A stretch of DNA of 64,000 bases from JAEUIG01 sp046349775 (GTDB taxonomy: Bacteria; Planctomycetota; Planctomycetia; Planctomycetales; Planctomycetaceae): NCBI GenBank assembly GCA_046349775.1, contig JAXMBS010000021.1, positions 1 to 64,000 of the forward strand, given 5' to 3'. The notes below the pieces were generated by a model. It searched no databases, was not told where the DNA came from, and worked only from the letters and a program-made list of their open reading frames with translations. Made by a program: the position numbers and the translations under genes. Positions 1-10,459 of the stretch are shown one piece after another. Each line of letters starts with the position of its first letter. The stretch's first letter is position 1.

Positions 1-1389
1 CTACAGCAGTTCGGTCAGCACCCGCCCGGTGCTGATCTCCCACGGCCGCCCTTCCTGATCGCGAATGAGCGAGTGCGGATCCAACCCCAGGCAGTAATAC
101 ATAGTGGCCTGAATGTCGACCGGGTCGACCAGGTCGCGCACCGGGTACGCGGCGATCGCGTCGGACGCGCCATGGACGATGCCTCCCCGGATGCCGCCGC
201 CGGCGAGCAGCGTCGAGGAGCACGGACCCCAATGGTCGCGCCCCGCGTTGCCGTTGATTTTGGGCGTCCGGCCGAATTCCCCCTGGCAGACGACGAGCGT
301 CTCGTCCAAACGGCCGCGCGCCTCCAGATCCTCCAGCAGTGCCGACACGCTCTGGTCGACCATCGGCAAGAGTTCGGTCTGCAACGCTTCGAAGTTCTTC
401 GAATGCGTGTCCCAGCCGTCGCAGACCGTCATTTCGTTGAAGTGCACTGCCACGAGCGGCGTCCCCGCTTCGGCGAGCCGCCGCGCGAGCAGCAGCGCCT
501 TCCCGAACCGGTGCGTCCCGTACCGTTCCTGCACGGCGGCCGGCTCATCGTCCAGCGAGAACAGCCGCCGTGCCGATCCCGCGCTCCCGGTCAGCAGCAG
601 CGCCTGCTCGCGCAACCCCTGATAGGCTCGCTGCCGCGAAGCGCGGGGCTTTCCGTCGAGTGTGTCGAGCAGCGTCGCGCGCAGCGATTGCTGCGATTCT
701 GAGACTTCTTGCGGCACCGAAAAGTCTGCTACGGCGTCCGCCCGGCCTGGTTCGCCATTCACTGTCAGCGGATCGTACTTGGCTCCCAGGAACCCGGCCG
801 AGCCGCCCCGCAGCGGGGAACGAACCCGCTTGAACTCTCCCGACAAGCTGCTGCGGATGGCGACTTCGGGAATCGCCACATAGCCCGGAAGTGCGTTCGG
901 CGACCCCATCAGCCGCGAAATCACCGAGCCGACATGCGGGAAATCCGTGCGCAGCGGCGGCCGGATGTCGTTGTCCTGTTCCGGGATCGCCGTGTGCCGA
1001 CCGGTCAGCGTGTAGTAGATCATCGGCGTGTGGTTGCTGTTCCGATGACTGACGGAGCGCACGATCGAAAACCGTTTCAGCCCGGCGGCCATTCGGGGCA
1101 AGTGTTCGCAGAACTGCACTCCCGGCAACGACGTCGTCACGACCCCGAACGGTCCGCGCACTTCCGCCGGCGCATTCGGCTTCGGATCGAACGTGTCGAG
1201 CTGCGGCGGCCCGCCCAGCAGGTAAATGAGAATGCAGGACCGCGCGGTCCCTGGATTGCGGCCGGCCGTTGCACCCGCCGCCGGCGATAGCACCGGCACG
1301 CTCCCGAGTGCCAGACCGCCTCCGATCCGCAGCAGCGCACTGCGGCGGCCGATCGCATTACTGGTGACGGTTGACATCTTCGAGCCCAT
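1..1389 (-). CDS. DUF1501 family exported protein
   Basis: A complete 462-residue protein whose stop codon is the first three bases of the window. The N-terminus has a twin-arginine-like stretch (GRRSALLRIGGG, about residues 14-25) followed by a hydrophobic Ala/Gly segment, so export is likely. Family signatures are the early LLGGPPQLDTFDPKP motif and the late WDTH and GEFGRTPKINGNAGRDHW motifs, which place it in DUF1501, a sulfatase/phosphatase-fold family greatly expanded in Planctomycetes. Its biochemical role is not established. DUF1501 genes usually sit beside a DUF1549/DUF1553 cytochrome partner, and none is visible here. An internal ATG four codons downstream (MSTVT) is an alternative start. 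Family assignment is secure and function is not. Confidence 0.9.
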   Translation of the reverse strand: MGSKMSTVTSNAIGRRSALLRIGGGLALGSVPVLSPAAGATAGRNPGTARSCILIYLLGGPPQLDTFDPKPNAPAEVRGPFGVVTTSLPGVQFCEHLPRMAAGLKRFSIVRSVSHRNSNHTPMIYYTLTGRHTAIPEQDNDIRPPLRTDFPHVGSVISRLMGSPNALPGYVAIPEVAIRSSLSGEFKRVRSPLRGGSAGFLGAKYDPLTVNGEPGRADAVADFSVPQEVSESQQSLRATLLDTLDGKPRASRQRAYQGLREQALLLTGSAGSARRLFSLDDEPAAVQERYGTHRFGKALLLARRLAEAGTPLVAVHFNEMTVCDGWDTHSKNFEALQTELLPMVDQSVSALLEDLEARGRLDETLVVCQGEFGRTPKINGNAGRDHWGPCSSTLLAGGGIRGGIVHGASDAIAAYPVRDLVDPVDIQATMYYCLGLDPHSLIRDQEGRPWEISTGRVLTELL

Positions 1390-1431
1390 GCGCGGTCGCC
1401 TGTGGCTCCCGGCTAAACGGTCGTCCTTTCG

Positions 1432-4400
1432 TCACGCCTCTCCCTCTTTCCGCGGCTCCTCCTTAGGCTTCGATGCCCGACGACTAGTGCGTCGAGGCGG
1501 CGCCTCATCGCTCCGGGCCGGCGAAGGCGCCAGCGGCTCCTTCCAGCGCCGCAATTGCTGCCGGAAATCCCGAATCCCCAGCGCCACGGCCGGGAACTCC
1601 AGCGTCGCTTCGGCCCCCGGCCGTCCCCCTTCGGCCGGATACAGCACGTCGTCCACTTCCTGTTCGAGCGTCCGCAGCCAGCCCGGCACGTCGACGCCCG
1701 ATCCCCACGAATCCTCCAGGTATGCGTCGATCTCCCGCCGCAGCTTGCGAAACGCCGTCGACGTCTTCCGCCCGGCCGCCGCGTCCCGGACGGCGCGGTC
1801 CACATGCGCCAGCATCCGGTTCACGGCCAGCGGCTTGATGAACCGCTGATTGACATGGTCGAAGATCGTCGGCATGTGCATTCCGTACCGTTCACGAAGC
1901 GCGACGAGATCGCTCAAATGCCGGTCCGCCAGGTCTTCCGTCTGCACTTCGAACGTTGCGGACCAGGCTTCGGCCGCTTCATCATGCCCGCCGCGGGCCA
2001 GCATCTCATGGACGATCGTCAGCGGCAGCATGTGCCAGGCGTCCCGGTCGTAATGCGACTCGACCCGCAGGAAGTCCAGCAGGCAGTACAGCATCTCGCC
2101 GTAATCGGACTGCGTCGTGGTGGTGTTGTAGTCGAGGAACCGGTCGAACCGGTCGACAACGATCGAGTAAATCGTCTCCAGGCACCACTGGGCGTCGTCG
2201 CGCGTCAGCCGCCCGGTACGCAGGTGCTCCAGCAGCTTCAGCGGCTGCAGTGGGTCTTCCTGCTCCTCCAGATAGTCGAGGAACCACGGCACGCCGTTGT
2301 GCAGGATCGCCCGCACGTTGCCGAGCGTGAGGTTGCTCGCATGAAACAACTCCGCCCCGTACTCGCGGATGAACGTCGCCAACTCGTTCCAGTCTTCGTC
2401 GCTGCGCAGGCCGTCGACCGAAGACAGGCGCATCGTGTTGCTGTGCTTGAGCCACAGTGCCTGATACGGATCGACCAGTTCGCTCACAACGTCGATCAAT
2501 TCCTCGGTACTGAATCGCCCCGACCGCCAGCGTTTGGTGGACTTCAGTAGAGTCTCGAGAGCACTCCGCAGCGAAATCTGAAACAGACGGTCGAACTCCG
2601 TAATGGCCTGCCCTTCCGGCCGCCAGCGGCGCTCCATCCGGTACGCCGTCTGCAGCACGTGCCAGCCCTCGCGCAGCAGACCCAGCGGCGGAAGCTGTCT
2701 GAGCAGCAGCCGGATCACGACCTGGATGTTCTGCGCTTTCAGCAGCGGCTCCGGTTCGCCGCCATGATCGAACGGGACGTAGAGCAGCGGCTGCCGCTCG
2801 ACCCATTTCAGGAACTGCGGCAGCATGTGTCGGACGGTCGCCGCATCGCGCCGCATAATCGCCGCATACAGCGCCGCCACATGACGTTCGTCGTCGCCTG
2901 CCCCCGCGCCGGCCGTCGTCCCCGATGTGCCGGCGATGCCCTGCAGCAGCAGTCGCGCGTGCTTCAGGCAGACGGTCGTCGTGATGATCTGCGACAACAG
3001 GTAGAACTTCACCTGCAACTGCAGGTCGTACTCGACGTTGGCATCGTGCTCTCCGGAAGAGGGAGCAATCTGGTACTTCCACACCGCCTGAATCAGCCGC
3101 CGCAGATCCTCTTCCCACCTCTCGATCTGACGTCGCCACTGTCCCACGGCGTTCTTGATCCGTTCGCCCGACTCCGGCGAATCGGCGGAGGTCACGGCCG
3201 TGGCCAGCCGGCACGCCGCCATCTGCCACATCTGTCCGACGGCGTTGAGAAACTTCAACCGCGGCTCCATGTCGCGGTTGATGACTTCGAACTCCGTGTT
3301 GCGGAACCCGTGCTCGTTCTCGAGCGTGTCCCCCCAGTTGCCGTCCGCCGTACTGTCGCGATAGACGACGTCCTCGTACGCCGCACGGAACAACTCCTCC
3401 CGGTCGTCGGCGTCCGGCTCCTGGGACTCTTCCGTGCGGCGGGACTCCGGCGCTTCGGCCGACGCGACCTGCTCCAGTAGCGGCACGGCCCAGTACTCGT
3501 CGGCGTTGGCCTCCAGGTAATCGAACATCCGCTGGATCGTCGCCGCACATTCCTGCGGAGCAATCGCGGCCCGGTCCGCCGTCACCATCTTCATCCAGCG
3601 GATCAGCAGCGAGAACAGCGACTCGTCCGGCGATTCCAGACCCACGTCTCCCACCTGGCTGAGCCACTGCATCAAGAGGCCCATGGCCGCAACGTGGTCC
3701 TGCCGCTCGAGCAGCGCCGTCACCACCTGGGCATAGGCGTGTGCGCTCTCGAAGCGTTCGACGTGCTGCCGCCAGAACGAGATGTCTCCGGCCGCCGCCC
3801 CGGCGTGCCGCCACTCCGCCAGCGCTCCCGACACGTTCAGCGCCGCCTCCCACGACTCCAGTCCGCACACGTCCGGCAGGTCTTCCACGACGTCGCTGCC
3901 GAACTGGTCCCACCACCGCGCCAGCCTCTCGAACCGCAGCGACAGTTCTGACTGGACGGCGGATTGTCCCTGCGCCGCCGCTTCCGCCAGGGCCCGTGCG
4001 TAGATGCTGAACACGTCCTCCATCAGTTCCAGCAATGTTTCAATACGATTGTCCGGGATTGCATCCTCGCGCGCTGCGAACAACGGATACTGCCCCTGGA
4101 ACCCCAGAAAATTCCAGGGGTCCGCCAGCGCCCCGCATTCGACGCCGCGATGCAGCAGCGGTTCCAGTTCCCGGACGTGTTCGACCGCCTCGGCCAGTTG
4201 GCCCAGTTGCAGCAGCACGCGCTTGCCATCCGGCATTGCAGCTCGCACTCGAAACGGATCGACGCCGCCGGGATTGCGGTCGCCCGCCGACGCGCCGCAT
4301 CGGTGTACCCCCATGCGTGCATACAGGTAGGCCAGTTCACCGTGCTGCACCTGCCGTAGCGCCGTAGCCCGCCAGGTACATGTTCAGGGTATTGCCGCAC

Positions 4401-5478
4401 GTGCCCGAACGGTTGCTGCGTGCGCCGTGCCTCTTTCTGCAGTCAGCGCGCGGGCCGCCCTGCGCGCATCCGCCATCAGCCGCTCGTAGAACGCATCCCG
4501 CCGCCGCCACCACCGGCAGCAACGTCGACAATGACACGCTTGAATCGTGAGTCTCCGGCCCTGCGCCGCTGATCGCTGACGCCATCAGCATTGTCCCGCA
4601 CAGCGCCGCCGCTGCATCGAACAGCCGCTCTTCACGCTGCTTGGGACCCTCTCCGTCGATCCATTCCTGCAGCGCATCCACGATGATCTTGCGAATCACG
4701 AACCGGCGATAGTTCCCCTGCACGTCGATTGCATGAGGATCCCACTCGCCGAACATGTAGTTCGTCCGCTTGTTGACCGGATGCAGGTGGTCGTGCGCCC
4801 GCAGGTCGATTGCCAGTTCGTCGAGCAGCGCCTTGCGGAAATGCGACTCCTCGAACAGATCGCTGGGCGTCTCGTCCAGGAACTGCATCGTCCGTGCGAT
4901 CAGGTCGTGATATTTCCCCGCCGCCGCACCGACGCCGGCCATGTACACCGGCAACGGCCGGAACCGCTCATGGGAGTACAGCTCCATCTGACGACCGTTT
5001 TCCAGCACTGCCACCGGCCGGTAGCCGACGAAATCGTTCAGTTGCCGGACCGCCCCCTCAATGATTCGCTCCCGCTCGTCCCACGGTCCCCCCTGCGCCA
5101 ACACGGCGTCGAAAAAGCATCCCAGCAACAGCGGCTGCTCGTAGTCTTCGTCGGAGAGATGCGACAGTAGACGGCATGATGCGCAAGCATACGCTGCGAG
5201 CGTGTCCTCCAGTGCCAGTCTGATTACCGCCTGCGCTTGGGAGCATTCCACAAACGCCCCCGACGACCCCGCCAACTGCTGCAACTCCTCCCGCAGCAGC
5301 GCCGCCAGTCCTGCCGCTTTGCCGGTCGCCGGCACGAGGCTCCACAGTCGATTGAGCTGCTGCAGGAAAGCCGGCTGCGCTTGCCGCTGGCAAATTGAGA
5401 TGCCCCAGCACTTCCTGCCGCGGTCCGGTCATCGGACGTCAGCGGCTGCGGATGGCTCGGTTTTTTGCGCGACGCCAT
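1432..5478 (-). CDS. Giant unrecognised protein, about 1,350 codons, interrupted by frameshifts
   Basis: One large gene appears to be spread over three pieces. The first begins MASRKKPSHPQPLTSDD at 5478. The second is entered near 5365 (QQLNRLWSLVPATGKAAG) and runs to about 4500. The third starts near 4350 and runs 970 codons to 1432. Between 4330 and 4520 the coherent frame changes at least twice; for example RDAFYERLMADARRAARALT continues the protein after the second piece leaves frame in a GC-rich run. No signal peptide, membrane segment or known catalytic motif was recognised. The long third piece is acidic and predicted helical, rich in Leu, Glu, Trp and Arg, like a helical-repeat scaffold, and it ends in a basic, proline-rich tail. 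It lies between two DUF1501 genes on the same strand. The frameshifts are most likely sequence errors. Confidence 0.6.
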
Positions 5479-5804
5479 GTGCCTCGATGCTTCTCTTCGC
5501 CGCGCCTGCTGGAGCGTTGCCCGCGCCCGTCGGTCGCACTCGTGGTGGCGTGTCGCTCACCGACCTCATTGTAGCGCAAGCTGCGAAAGCGCAGAGTAAG
5601 CTACCCTTTCCGAAAATGCCAGCCGGACAATTTCTTGCGGATTATGCCGTTGTGATCGGCAAGCGCGGCGCGCAAGTCCCCGCATCGGAAAAGGCGATCT
5701 GCCGGGAAGTTCGTTGGCAGGGCTGAAGGGTGAATGCGGCAGATCGACCCCGCCAGCCCCCTCAACACCCCTTGACCATTCGCCCCCGCCCCGGACCCAC
5801 ATCT
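5479..5804. other. Intergenic gap between the giant protein and the second DUF1501 gene
   Basis: A 326-bp gap between two minus-strand genes. No convincing ORF, hairpin terminator or well-spaced promoter was found. It must hold the upstream region of the giant gene, but the TACAAT hexamer seen on the minus strand has no acceptable -35 partner. Confidence 0.4.
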
Positions 5805-7254
5805 CATCCAAACACCGCTTCGACAGCAGTTCCCTCCTCGATCAGCGGCGTCGGCCGGCCCGGGCATCCGGCAGCCGCAGGTCCGGATCGATTCCCAGCG
5901 CGGAACAGATCGTCGCCGCGAGATCCTCGGGCCTGACCGGGTGCTCGATGGGATAGGCCGCGTGCTTGTCAGGATGCCCCGTACAATCCGGGCCGCCGCA
6001 CCCCCGCCCCGGCCAGTAAGCGCCGGGAATAGCGTACTCCAGTGGTCGCGGCCCCAGTTGGCGCCGGCGCGCGGCGTGCGCCCCATCTCTCCCGTGCAGA
6101 CGACCAGCGTTTCCGCCAGCAACCCACGGTCGTCCAGATCGCACAGCAACGCCGAAACCGCCTGATCGGCCGTCGGGAGCAGGTGATTCCTTGACGTCAT
6201 CGCCGTTGCGATGCGAGTCCCAGCTGTACCCATCCACGCAATCGTAATGGACCGTGACGAATCGGACCCCTGCTTCCACCAGCCGCCGCGCCATCAACGC
6301 CGACTGGCCAAAGAGATGCCGGCCATAGCGATCCCGCGTCGTTGCGGACTCCTGCTGGATATCCAGTGCCGCCCGCGTCCGCTCGCTCGTCACCAGCGAG
6401 ATTGCTCGTTCTTGGAAGCGGCCGTAGTCGCGCAACGGACGCGTGCCGATCAGTCGCCGCCCTTCGTCGAATTGTGCGAGCAGCGCCGTGCGCTGCTGCC
6501 GGCGGTCGATCGTCAGTTGTTCCGACGCCGCGAGGCCGGCGATTTCAAACGTCAACTCCTCATCGGTGCAGTCGCGCCAGTACGGGTTGTCGCTGAGATC
6601 TCGTTTGTCGACTTTTGTCGTGAGCGGGTTGTATGCGCGGCCGAGCCAGCCCGCGTGTTCGCCCGGCCTGGGGTACTGACCCATTTCCTGCAGACGTCCG
6701 AGCGAGTTTGGCACGACGGCGTAGCTCGGCAGATCGCGCGTGATCGCGGACTGCTGCGACTCGTGCTCGACGACTGATCCGATTGACGGCCAGTCCTTCG
6801 GTGTCGGCGAGAACCCTCCGCCGATCGGCACATGCCACTTGTGGCCGGTCTGGACGTAATGGCCGCCCCCGCTGTGATCGTTCCACGGGTGCGTCATCGT
6901 GCGAACGACGCAGTACTTGTCAGAAATCGCCGCCAGCTGCGGGAGATACTCGCCGATCAACAGACCCGGCGTCCGGCACGCTATCGGTCGAAACGGCCCG
7001 CGGATTTTCTCCGGCGCCTCCGGCTTCAGGTCGAACGTCTCGAGTTGACTCGGCCCGCCGAACAGCAACAGAAAGATGACCGACTTCGCCCGCCCGTGCG
7101 CACCGCCGCTGGTAGCCGCCTCCGCGGCCATGACCTGCGGCAGGTTCAGCCCGAATAACCCGGCCCCGGCCGCCTGCAGCAGCTTCCGTCGCGGAACGCC
7201 ATCGCAAGCAGCGGTTGGTTTGCCGAGGATTTCGAGCATCGGCGAGGATCCCAA
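5805..7254 (-). CDS. Second DUF1501 family exported protein, interrupted by frameshifts
   Basis: The protein begins MGSSPMLEILGKP; the internal MLEILG (7239) may be the true start. It carries RRKLLQAAGAGLFGLNL, a Tat-like export signal. LLLFGGPSQLETFDLKP and the WNDHSGGGHY region match the DUF1501 N-terminal half. Near 6190 the reading moves to another frame that supplies ADQAVSALLCDLDDRG and GEMGRTPRAGANWGRDHW, then returns near 5995 for HAAYPIEHPVRPEDLAATI. A last shift near 5862 restores the C-terminus RPTPLIEEGTAVEAVFG, ending at 5805. All three shifts fall in conserved sequence, so assembly error is more likely than decay. It is a paralogue of the gene at 1-1389, with the giant protein between them. 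Function in the family is unknown. Confidence 0.8.
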
Positions 7255-7390
7255 GCCGTCGAACGAATCAAGAATCGCTGATCTATCCTACTCCGCCGGA
7301 GTCGCGGCAACAATTCGAGATTGGAGTTCGGCCTCACGGCGGTCGATCGTCGATCGACTCTGTTCCGCCTGAGGGGGGGAGGTACTCCGG

Positions 7391-9107
7391 CTATCCAGCG
7401 ATTCCTTCCAACTCCTCCTTCCCCAGCCGGTCGCAGAAATCCCCACACGACTCGCTCCCGTGTCGCTGCACCTTGAACGCCCCGAGCAGCGGCGAGAGCA
7501 GCGGCGCGATCCCTTCCTGGGGCACCATATCTTTGAAGATAAACCCCAGCCGCTGCCCCAGCGGGCTGCCGCCGAGGTAGACCGTGTACTTGTTCCGCGC
7601 TTTGCCGACGAGTCCCACATCCGGAGTGAACGGCCGCGCGCAACCATTCGGGCACCCGGTCATGTGCACCGTGATCCGCTCTTTCGCCAAGCCGTGCTGT
7701 GCCATCGTCGCTTCGATCTGCTCCAGCACGCTGGGCATCGCCCGCTCCGACTCCGTCACCGCCAGGCCGCACGTCGGATAAGCCGGGCAGGCGATCGCGT
7801 ACCGCCGTGTCAGCGAAAGCTCCTCTGCCAGCGCGACGCCGTGGTCGCGGAGAGTCTTTTCAATCGCCGATCGGTCGGCCGGGTTAATGTCGCACAGCAG
7901 CATCCCCTGCAGCGCGGTGTTGCGGCACTTCATCTTGTACTTGCCGAGGATCGCCCGGAGCGCCGTCTTCAGCCGCAGATCCCCTTCGTCCTTGATCCGG
8001 CCGCTGTCGATGTTGAGTCCGAGGAACAGCTTGCCATCTCCCTGCTCGTGCCAGCCGAGGTGGTCGTCGACCTCGCGGACGTCGACCGGCTGCGGTTCCG
8101 CCAGCGCGCGGCCGTAGTATTCCTCGACCTTGGCCTTGAACTTCTCGATCCCCCAGTCGGCGATGACGTACTTGAGCCGCGCCTGGGCGCGATCGTCGCG
8201 GCGGCCATAGTCCCGTTGCACTTTCACGATCGCCTCGGCGACTGCCACCGCCTGGTCGGGTGTGGTGAACGCCATCCGCTTCGCGACCGCCGGGAACGTG
8301 TTCTTCTTGGCGGGGGTCATCCCCATTCCGCCGCCGACGAGGACGTTGTAACCGAGTAGTTTTCCGTTTTCGTGGACCGCCAGAAAACCGAGGTCGTGCG
8401 CGTAGACGTCGACGCAATTGTCCTCCGGTAGCGCCACCGCCATCTTGAATTTGCGCGGCAGGTACGACTGGCCGTAAATCGGCTCCTCGACCGGGACGTA
8501 TTCGTGCACCTTCTCGGTTTCGTCGCCGTCCTTCAGCCAGATCTCGTAATAGGCCGTCGTTCGCGGTCGGAAGTGCTCGGCCAGCGAATCGGCCAGTGAC
8601 TGCATCTGCCGGCGGACTTCGTCGCCCGCGATTGGCGCCGGGCAGCACATCACGTTGCGGTTCACGTCGCCGCAGGCCGCAATCGTGCTCAGCTTGCACT
8701 CGTTGATGCCGGTGATCGTATCCCGTAGCGTCCCCTTCAGAATCCCGTGGAGTTGGAAATCCCCGCCGGTCCGTGATCCGCAGCGTGCCGTTGCCGAATT
8801 TCTCGCAGATGTCCAGTTCCGCCAGCACCTGCGCGGCGGTCAGTTTCCCACCGGGAATGCGGGTCCGCACCATGAACATGAACTGCTTGCTGCCCGACCG
8901 GTGGTCGCGGTCGTCCCGCTGGTACGTGCCGTGATGTTTCAACAGCAGCACGTTGTCGTGCGAGAACTCCGGCTCGGAGTTCGTCAGTTCCGTGAGATCG
9001 TGCTGAACAGCCCGGTGGCTGTTGGCTTTGACTTCTTCGGCGTGCTGCCTTGCCTGGTTCCGCCATTTCACGGCTCCGTGACTCACGGTAGGGCGGGCTG
9101 CGCCCAC
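7391..9107 (-). CDS. sir: Assimilatory sulfite reductase, siroheme / 4Fe-4S type, one frameshift
   Basis: Catalyses six-electron reduction of sulfite to sulfide for cysteine synthesis. The EFSHDNVLLLKHHGTYQRDD block near the N-terminus is typical of ferredoxin-type Sir. After a frameshift near 8755 the protein continues with the siroheme-proximal MCCPAP region, a long central domain, and the cluster cysteines CPAYPTC and TGCPNGCARP (Cx5C and Cx3C) near the C-terminus. Repaired length is about 560-570 residues, normal for the family. The first ten codons from 9107 are encoded by a dispersed palindromic repeat, so the true start is probably one of the GTG codons just downstream (around VSHGAVKWRN or VKWRNQARQH). 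No flavoprotein subunit is adjacent, which fits a ferredoxin-dependent enzyme. Confidence 0.9.
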
Positions 9108-9153
9108 CAGATGAAAACGTGTTACTGCGGATGGTGGGCACAGCCCACCCTAC
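9088..9153. repeat. Dispersed palindromic repeat, GTAGGG(C/T)GGGCTG(C/T)GCCCACC family
   Basis: Two arms in inverted orientation, 9088-9109 and 9131-9153, match at about 19 of 22 positions around a 21-bp centre. Each arm is also self-complementary (GGGC.GC.GCCC). It overlaps the extreme 5' end of the sulfite reductase ORF and is the main feature of the gap between that gene and the deacetylase. Confidence 0.75.
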
Positions 9154-9418
9154 TCTCTCTGCCCATGCCGTGCGAGCGGCAAGGAACTTTCGCATTCGTG
9201 CAACTGATGTGCGTCGCACAACCCCGGAGCGATCGGATTATAGTCCCATGCTCGGACCGGAGATAACGCCAGCCTGGCGTCGGAACCGGCCGTCTCAAAT
9301 CTGGGGGACGTTCTGCCCTAAGCGAATTCCGCTGGAACATTACGCAAACAATTGCGGCCAGCATGTCGTGCTCTGAAAATCGCCAGCCTGCTGCGTCTCC
9401 ACGGCGACACGACGCAGA
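9154..9418. other. Rest of intergenic gap upstream of sulfite reductase
   Basis: The gap between the repeat at 9153 and the deacetylase stop holds no ORF longer than about 85 codons and no convincing terminator. The sulfite reductase promoter must lie here or within the repeat, but no well-spaced hexamer pair was found. Confidence 0.35.
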
Positions 9419-10333
9419 TCAAACGGGTTCGGGTTTCACCCGGACGATTAAACCCCCGTAATAGCTGAACGCCCACTCGTACCCCGCTTCCCGCAGGCAT
9501 GTTTGAGTCGTTGCGTTAAACGACTCCCGCTGTCCCACCGGATAGCTGAACGCCCGCGCCGGTTGTCCCAGCTCGGCCGCGATCCGCCGGCGGCATTCGC
9601 CGACCTCCGCTGCCTGTTCGCTCCGCGCAAGGTTCGCCAGCACCGGATGCGTCACGGTATGCCCGCCGAAATCCATCCCTTGCGCATGCATCTCCCGGAC
9701 GTGCGACCAGTTCATCCACATACCCGGTTCCGCCGCACACCGTCCCGTCCCGAGCGCCTCGGCCAGGAACTCGAGGTACTCCCCTGTCAGCCGTCCGGGC
9801 AGCGCCTTGTAAATCCGCAGCAAGCGGTCGAGCGCTGTTTGCCGATCCACCGTCGGCAGCAACACCTCGGTGATCGTCCAGCGATTCGCCGCGAGCCGGT
9901 CCCGGCGGCTCGTCCGCACCATCCAGGAGATCTCGTCCCACCACGCGACTCGACCGGTATCCAGAAACCCGCTGGTCAAAAAGAACACCGCCGGCGCGCC
10001 GTACGCCCGCAAGATCGGATACGCCGCCTCGTAATTGTCCAGGTACCCGTCGTCGAACGTGATCATCACGAAGCGGCCACGTCGCTGTTCCCAGCCGACC
10101 AAATCACGCATGCCGATGACATCGAAGTTCCGCGTCAGGTACCGGACCTGCGCGGCGAACGGCTCTGGCGCGGCGCTGAACAGTCCCGGATCGAACAGCG
10201 TGTCTCCCGGCTCACCGATCCGGTGATAGTTCAGCACTGTCAGCCCGCGCCATAGTGGGGCGCGCGCCAGCACACGGTTCGCCCCGCTGCGCTGCAGGAC
10301 GTTGGCCAACAGGTTTTTCTTTCCACCGGGCAT
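9419..10333 (-). CDS. Polysaccharide deacetylase (NodB domain) family protein
   Basis: A 304-residue CE4-type enzyme, expected to remove N-acetyl groups from a cell-surface or extracellular polysaccharide. Motif 1 is TFDDGYLDN (residues 92-100), motif 2 is GGHTVTHP with the two metal-binding histidines, and FSYPVG gives motif 3. The N-terminus LTVLNYHRI matches the typical YHRI lead-in of this subgroup. There is no clear signal peptide, suggesting a cytoplasmic or membrane-associated role such as lipid-linked sugar processing. It sits alone, divergent from the DUF1570 gene at 10460. Confidence 0.9.
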   Translation of the reverse strand: MPGGKKNLLANVLQRSGANRVLARAPLWRGLTVLNYHRIGEPGDTLFDPGLFSAAPEPFAAQVRYLTRNFDVIGMRDLVGWEQRRGRFVMITFDDGYLDNYEAAYPILRAYGAPAVFFLTSGFLDTGRVAWWDEISWMVRTSRRDRLAANRWTITEVLLPTVDRQTALDRLLRIYKALPGRLTGEYLEFLAEALGTGRCAAEPGMWMNWSHVREMHAQGMDFGGHTVTHPVLANLARSEQAAEVGECRRRIAAELGQPARAFSYPVGQRESFNATTQTCLREAGYEWAFSYYGGLIVRVKPEPV

Positions 10334-10459
10334 CAGGGGCGTCTTTTAGGCAACTTTCGGGCCGGGAACAGCGTCCGCTCTCATCTGTTCGCAGATGCCG
10401 CTCTGCTCTAAAATCGACCGGCGACGCGCGTTGCTTGTCTCCCTCAGGGAATTCACCGA

